Shown piece by piece: positions 12,237 to 15,083 of a stretch of DNA of 15,083 bases (within the stretch, counting starts at the first letter, position 1; every line of letters begins with the position of its first letter). The position numbers and the translations under genes were made by a program. The notes beneath the pieces are model-generated. The model was not told the DNA's origin and did not search any database. It worked only from the letters and a program-made list of their open reading frames with translations. Source of the DNA: Candidatus Komeilibacteria bacterium (lineage in GTDB: Bacteria; Patescibacteriota; Patescibacteriia; UBA1558); the NCBI GenBank assembly GCA_024654345.1, contig JANLIN010000097.1:1-15083 (forward strand), given 5' to 3'.

Positions 12237-14723
12237 ATGGGGAATAGATTTGAGGGAAAAGCTGAAGAAATAGGACCGGACAGGAGGAAATTCGAGTTCA
12301 AAGACTTGGCAGATGCCGAGCAGTATTTGGATTGGAAAAACGTTGTGCCGTTGGAGGTTAGGAGCTTGGTAGAGGGCGCCATACTGGCCAGAGACGTACC
12401 ACCGCGTAAGACTGGATTACCCTTGAGTGATCAATTTTTAAACACTTTGAGCGAGTCGTTACGGCACAAGAAATTCACTGGCCGAGCCGGAACAGATGTC
12501 AAAATTATCAATCTTCTAGAGCCGCTGGAGAAAGTCGAAACGCAAGCCGGCTATTTAAATGTTTTCGAGACATTAACCAATGATTCGGTGTCCTGGAATT
12601 TGAAAAAGAAGATTTACGAGACACAAGTAAAAATAGCTTTGGAATGGCTGGTCGAGCAAGATCTGAGTAAACTGTCAGAGAAGGAAGGGGACCAGTTTCA
12701 GGAAAAACAGCCGACCAAAGGCAAAGAAGCAGAAAGCCTCCCCGACGATATTCCTCCACAAACTGAAAACGTCCAATCATCCATGGAGTCGGGAACGGAA
12801 AAGCGTGAAGGGGAGCCGGCGGCGCAATTTCGCGTCACTCCTTTTTTCGGGGGGTACTTCAAACAGCTGGTCTTCAATAAATTCACCTTGAATAATTTGA
12901 AGTGGGAAAAACCAGAAAATATTTTTCACGAGGCGGCGACGGAAATTCCCGAACTCTTGCAAAGTCGAATTCTGCGCGGAAAAATAGCTGGTAATACTTC
13001 TCTCTCCTTGCCATTACCGTATGATTGGACGCTGGACCGCGAGAGTCTGCAAACGGACGCGCCGGACGGAAGCGTGGAAATATCCAGAAACCAAAGTGGT
13101 CTCTGGTATCTTCATATTAAGGCCGCCGGAACATTTAAATATCAAATAAAGATAGGCCCGCGGAATGTTTTGGAGATGACTGAAAAACTGATGGAAGCCG
13201 AAACGGAAGGAGAACTTCCGAAGGATATTTTGAAAAAAATTGAAGAGCTGAAGAAAAGTGGCTTACCCAAAATGAAACAAAAGCGGGAACTCGCCAAGTT
13301 CATCCGCAACCATCTGAAGTACTCAAACAGCCCGGAAGCTTGGAAAAATTATACTGCCAAGCCGGCGGAATTTTTCAAACGAGTTTGGCGAGGCAAAGAA
13401 GCTGACTGTCACGTAGCCAATACTCTGGCCGTGCGGGCTCTGGCGGAAATCGATAAGCATGTGAATTTTGTCGGTGGATTTATGGTCAATGAAAAAAACA
13501 AAGAGGGCGAAGCGATCATGCACTCCGGCAACGGCCACGCGTGGTTGGAAGTCTGGGATGACATGAGCGAGCGAAGCGTCAGGCTAGATGCCACGCCTAA
13601 GGGCGATCCGAATGTGGATGAGGAACAACAGGAAAAAGATTTGGAAGGAGAAACCGGTGAAGGCGATTTTGGAGAGTCGGAAGATGAATTGGTCTCCGCG
13701 GAAGAAATCAAGAAGCAGATCAAAGAAATGCGCGAAAAACAAGGCAAAAAAGAAAAACGTCGCGTGAGCCAATCTGATCTGGAGCAGTCGCGATTCGCGG
13801 AAATGGCTGAATGCACCCCCGCTCAAGCGCGAGAATTTTTGAATGCCTTGGAAAGGGTACGGATGATAAAGGATGAAAACGGTCATCAGATCAGTGACCA
13901 GCTGATGAATGAATGGAAGAAGATCGTTATCGAAAGAAAAATAGAGACTACCGATTATCGTGGCCCTGTCCGGATGGATGAAGGAGATCGTTTGGAGGAT
14001 CCGGTGGACGCGGTCATAGACATCCGTTCTTTTGAATTCAATCCGGGAGGCTTTGAGAAGCAAGAAAAAGTCGAGAAGATCGAAACCGATTTTGGCGGGA
14101 TTAATATCTATTTTTCGTTCGACCTTTCTGGTTCTATGACAGAGGCCGATTCAGCGAGTGGCCGAAGAAAAGCGGATGTACAGCGCGACGTAGCTTTGCT
14201 TTTTGTCGATAGTCTGATGCAATGTGCCTACGTCTCACGTCAACAAGGCGAAAATTCTGATTCTCTGCCGATAAAAATCATGGTAACCGTGGCATCACAA
14301 ACGGGTGAAGTCCGATTGCCGCTGACTGATAAATGGGGGCCAAAAGAGCAGTGGGCGCTCTATGCGTCTCTCAATCGTTTGGCGCAAGGCGGGACGCCGA
14401 CTCACACCACGTTGGCATTGATCGAAAAGTCTCTGGATAAAGAATTGGATGATCTTAAGAGAAGGAAAGTACCGAAGGGTAAACTACCGATTCATTACGT
14501 GGCGGAAATCTCGGACGGTGAACCGAATGATTTTGATCAGACGGAACAAAAACATAAGGACCTGAAAGTCAAGGGCGCCTTTATCCGCAGTTATACCATT
14601 GGTGGAACATCAGCCAGTGAGGATGCGGCCGACCCGATCCAATCGTTTTCCCAATTGCCACAAATTCTAGGAAAGGATATCATTGAAAAATTCAAAAAAC
14701 TTAATCCTCGCCGAATAACCTAA
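12237..14723 (+). CDS. Cytoplasmic fusion protein: transglutaminase-like domain plus von Willebrand A domain
   Basis: From the ATG at 12237 the protein has 828 residues; a GTG two codons upstream (12231) is the alternative start. There is no signal peptide or membrane segment. An N-terminal helical region (1-145) and an acidic linker (146-195) precede a middle region (196-310) and a transglutaminase-like domain (about 345-455) with a complete triad: C391 in GKEADCHVANTLAVRA, H434 in SGNGHAWLEVW, and D451 in RLDATPKGD. A charged coiled-coil-like linker (460-515) and a helical segment follow. The C-terminal vWA domain (about 620-815) has an intact metal site: DLSGS (629-633), GGTPTHTT (718-725) and ISDGEP (758-763). 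Bacterial MoxR ATPase loci often encode vWA and TGase proteins separately; here they are fused. Enzyme type (protease, amidase or crosslinker) and substrate are unknown. The next gene starts nine bases later. Confidence 0.88.
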   Translation: MGNRFEGKAEEIGPDRRKFEFKDLADAEQYLDWKNVVPLEVRSLVEGAILARDVPPRKTGLPLSDQFLNTLSESLRHKKFTGRAGTDVKIINLLEPLEKVETQAGYLNVFETLTNDSVSWNLKKKIYETQVKIALEWLVEQDLSKLSEKEGDQFQEKQPTKGKEAESLPDDIPPQTENVQSSMESGTEKREGEPAAQFRVTPFFGGYFKQLVFNKFTLNNLKWEKPENIFHEAATEIPELLQSRILRGKIAGNTSLSLPLPYDWTLDRESLQTDAPDGSVEISRNQSGLWYLHIKAAGTFKYQIKIGPRNVLEMTEKLMEAETEGELPKDILKKIEELKKSGLPKMKQKRELAKFIRNHLKYSNSPEAWKNYTAKPAEFFKRVWRGKEADCHVANTLAVRALAEIDKHVNFVGGFMVNEKNKEGEAIMHSGNGHAWLEVWDDMSERSVRLDATPKGDPNVDEEQQEKDLEGETGEGDFGESEDELVSAEEIKKQIKEMREKQGKKEKRRVSQSDLEQSRFAEMAECTPAQAREFLNALERVRMIKDENGHQISDQLMNEWKKIVIERKIETTDYRGPVRMDEGDRLEDPVDAVIDIRSFEFNPGGFEKQEKVEKIETDFGGINIYFSFDLSGSMTEADSASGRRKADVQRDVALLFVDSLMQCAYVSRQQGENSDSLPIKIMVTVASQTGEVRLPLTDKWGPKEQWALYASLNRLAQGGTPTHTTLALIEKSLDKELDDLKRRKVPKGKLPIHYVAEISDGEPNDFDQTEQKHKDLKVKGAFIRSYTIGGTSASEDAADPIQSFSQLPQILGKDIIEKFKKLNPRRIT

Positions 14724-14732
14724 CCAGAACTT

Positions 14733-15083
14733 ATGTCAGAAATTAATAAAAACATACCATTCACGATCAAAAAAGAAGACGACGCAAATCTAGTCCGAGC
14801 TTTGACGCCGGAAGAACGGAAGGCACTTGGTTTGGATGAGGAAGCGAAGAATCCTGAATCTAACCAAGAGTCTTTTTCACGGATCGCCAAAGTCACCTGG
14901 AATAACCCTGAAACGCAAGAGGATCATGAAATAGAAATAGATTTTGAACGAAATCTGACTGAGCAAACAGCTTTCTATAAAAATAAACTGGAGCTGGAAA
15001 TAGACGAAAACAAAGTAAAAGACATCTGGAGACGAAACTATGCTGAAATCAAGGAAGAAATGGAAAAATACGGGTATGACTCT
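14733..15083 (+). CDS. Unknown protein, N-terminal part, runs off the window
   Basis: The ATG at 14733 opens 117 codons to the window edge. The visible part is soluble and highly charged (many Lys, Glu, Asp and Asn) with no signal peptide. It begins MSEINKNIPFTIKKEDDANL and includes RALTPEERKALGLDEEAKN (about 22-40), a strand-like segment (SRIAKVTWNNPETQ) and a helical stretch near the edge (VKDIWRRNYAEIKEEMEKYG). I do not recognise it. It begins nine bases after the TGase-vWA stop with no promoter or terminator between, so the two are almost certainly co-transcribed and may form one system. Confidence 0.75.
   Translation, partial: MSEINKNIPFTIKKEDDANLVRALTPEERKALGLDEEAKNPESNQESFSRIAKVTWNNPETQEDHEIEIDFERNLTEQTAFYKNKLELEIDENKVKDIWRRNYAEIKEEMEKYGYDS

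Noticed and set aside
13584..14063. A 159-codon minus-strand ORF inside the TGase-vWA gene
   Set aside because: It is antisense to a gene with clear conserved motifs, is Phe- and Leu-rich as expected from reverse-reading Lys/Glu codons, and has no initiation signals.
1..15083. CRISPR array, tRNA or rRNA genes, insertion sequences
   Set aside because: No regularly spaced direct repeats, cloverleaf with a GGTTCRA-type arm, rRNA segments, transposase motifs or terminal inverted repeats were seen.

Overview
The window looks like a piece of a Candidate Phyla Radiation (Patescibacteria) chromosome. This is an inference from gene content: a membrane-anchored DsbA-like protein beside a small cysteine-pair membrane protein, a DUF4012 protein, several orphan membrane proteins of a kind common in that group, and a transglutaminase/von Willebrand A fusion. 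Most genes have no Shine-Dalgarno sequence, and one appears to be leaderless. I cannot name a genus.

Layout. Bases 1-340 hold the start of a minus-strand gene of unknown function, with a strong promoter and ribosome binding site. An intergenic stretch of about 300 bases follows, with a palindrome over the -35 box and a GC-rich hairpin plus T-run. Bases 649-3103 are a tight three-gene unit: DsbA-like thiol oxidoreductase, 4-TM protein with a CxxC pair, and aromatic-type amino acid permease. A CYTH-domain phosphohydrolase/cyclase-family gene and the replication/recombination ATPase gene rarA follow. A terminator-like hairpin leads into a strong promoter for a lipoprotein gene. That gene is split by a frameshift, or else is two overlapping ORFs, and it ends in a good terminator. 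Bases 6006-8750 are a four-gene operon: small conserved hypothetical, anchored helical protein, polytopic membrane protein, and an HtrA-like protein with a PDZ domain whose catalytic triad is gone. An 827-residue DUF4012 protein follows from an apparently leaderless promoter.

Bases 11282-12236 contain no convincing protein gene. They hold two independent, well-defined transcription units for structured RNAs, each with a near-consensus sigma70 promoter and an intrinsic terminator. RNA 1 is about 450 nt, with many helices, a cUUCGg hairpin, a likely 10-bp pseudoknot and a 21-nt-per-arm helix. RNA 2 is about 155 nt, with a 5'-terminal hairpin and a 16-bp closing helix that doubles as the terminator. 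Neither shows the signature sequences of RNase P RNA, tmRNA or SRP RNA that I looked for by eye. They are the best candidates here for something undescribed.

The window closes with a cytoplasmic transglutaminase-like plus vWA fusion protein and the start of a probably co-transcribed unknown gene. Functionally, the DsbA/4-TM pair suggests envelope disulfide formation. The pseudo-HtrA and DUF4012 proteins look like envelope proteins with extracytoplasmic domains. The fusion protein has a catalytically complete TGase domain and an intact MIDAS-type vWA domain.
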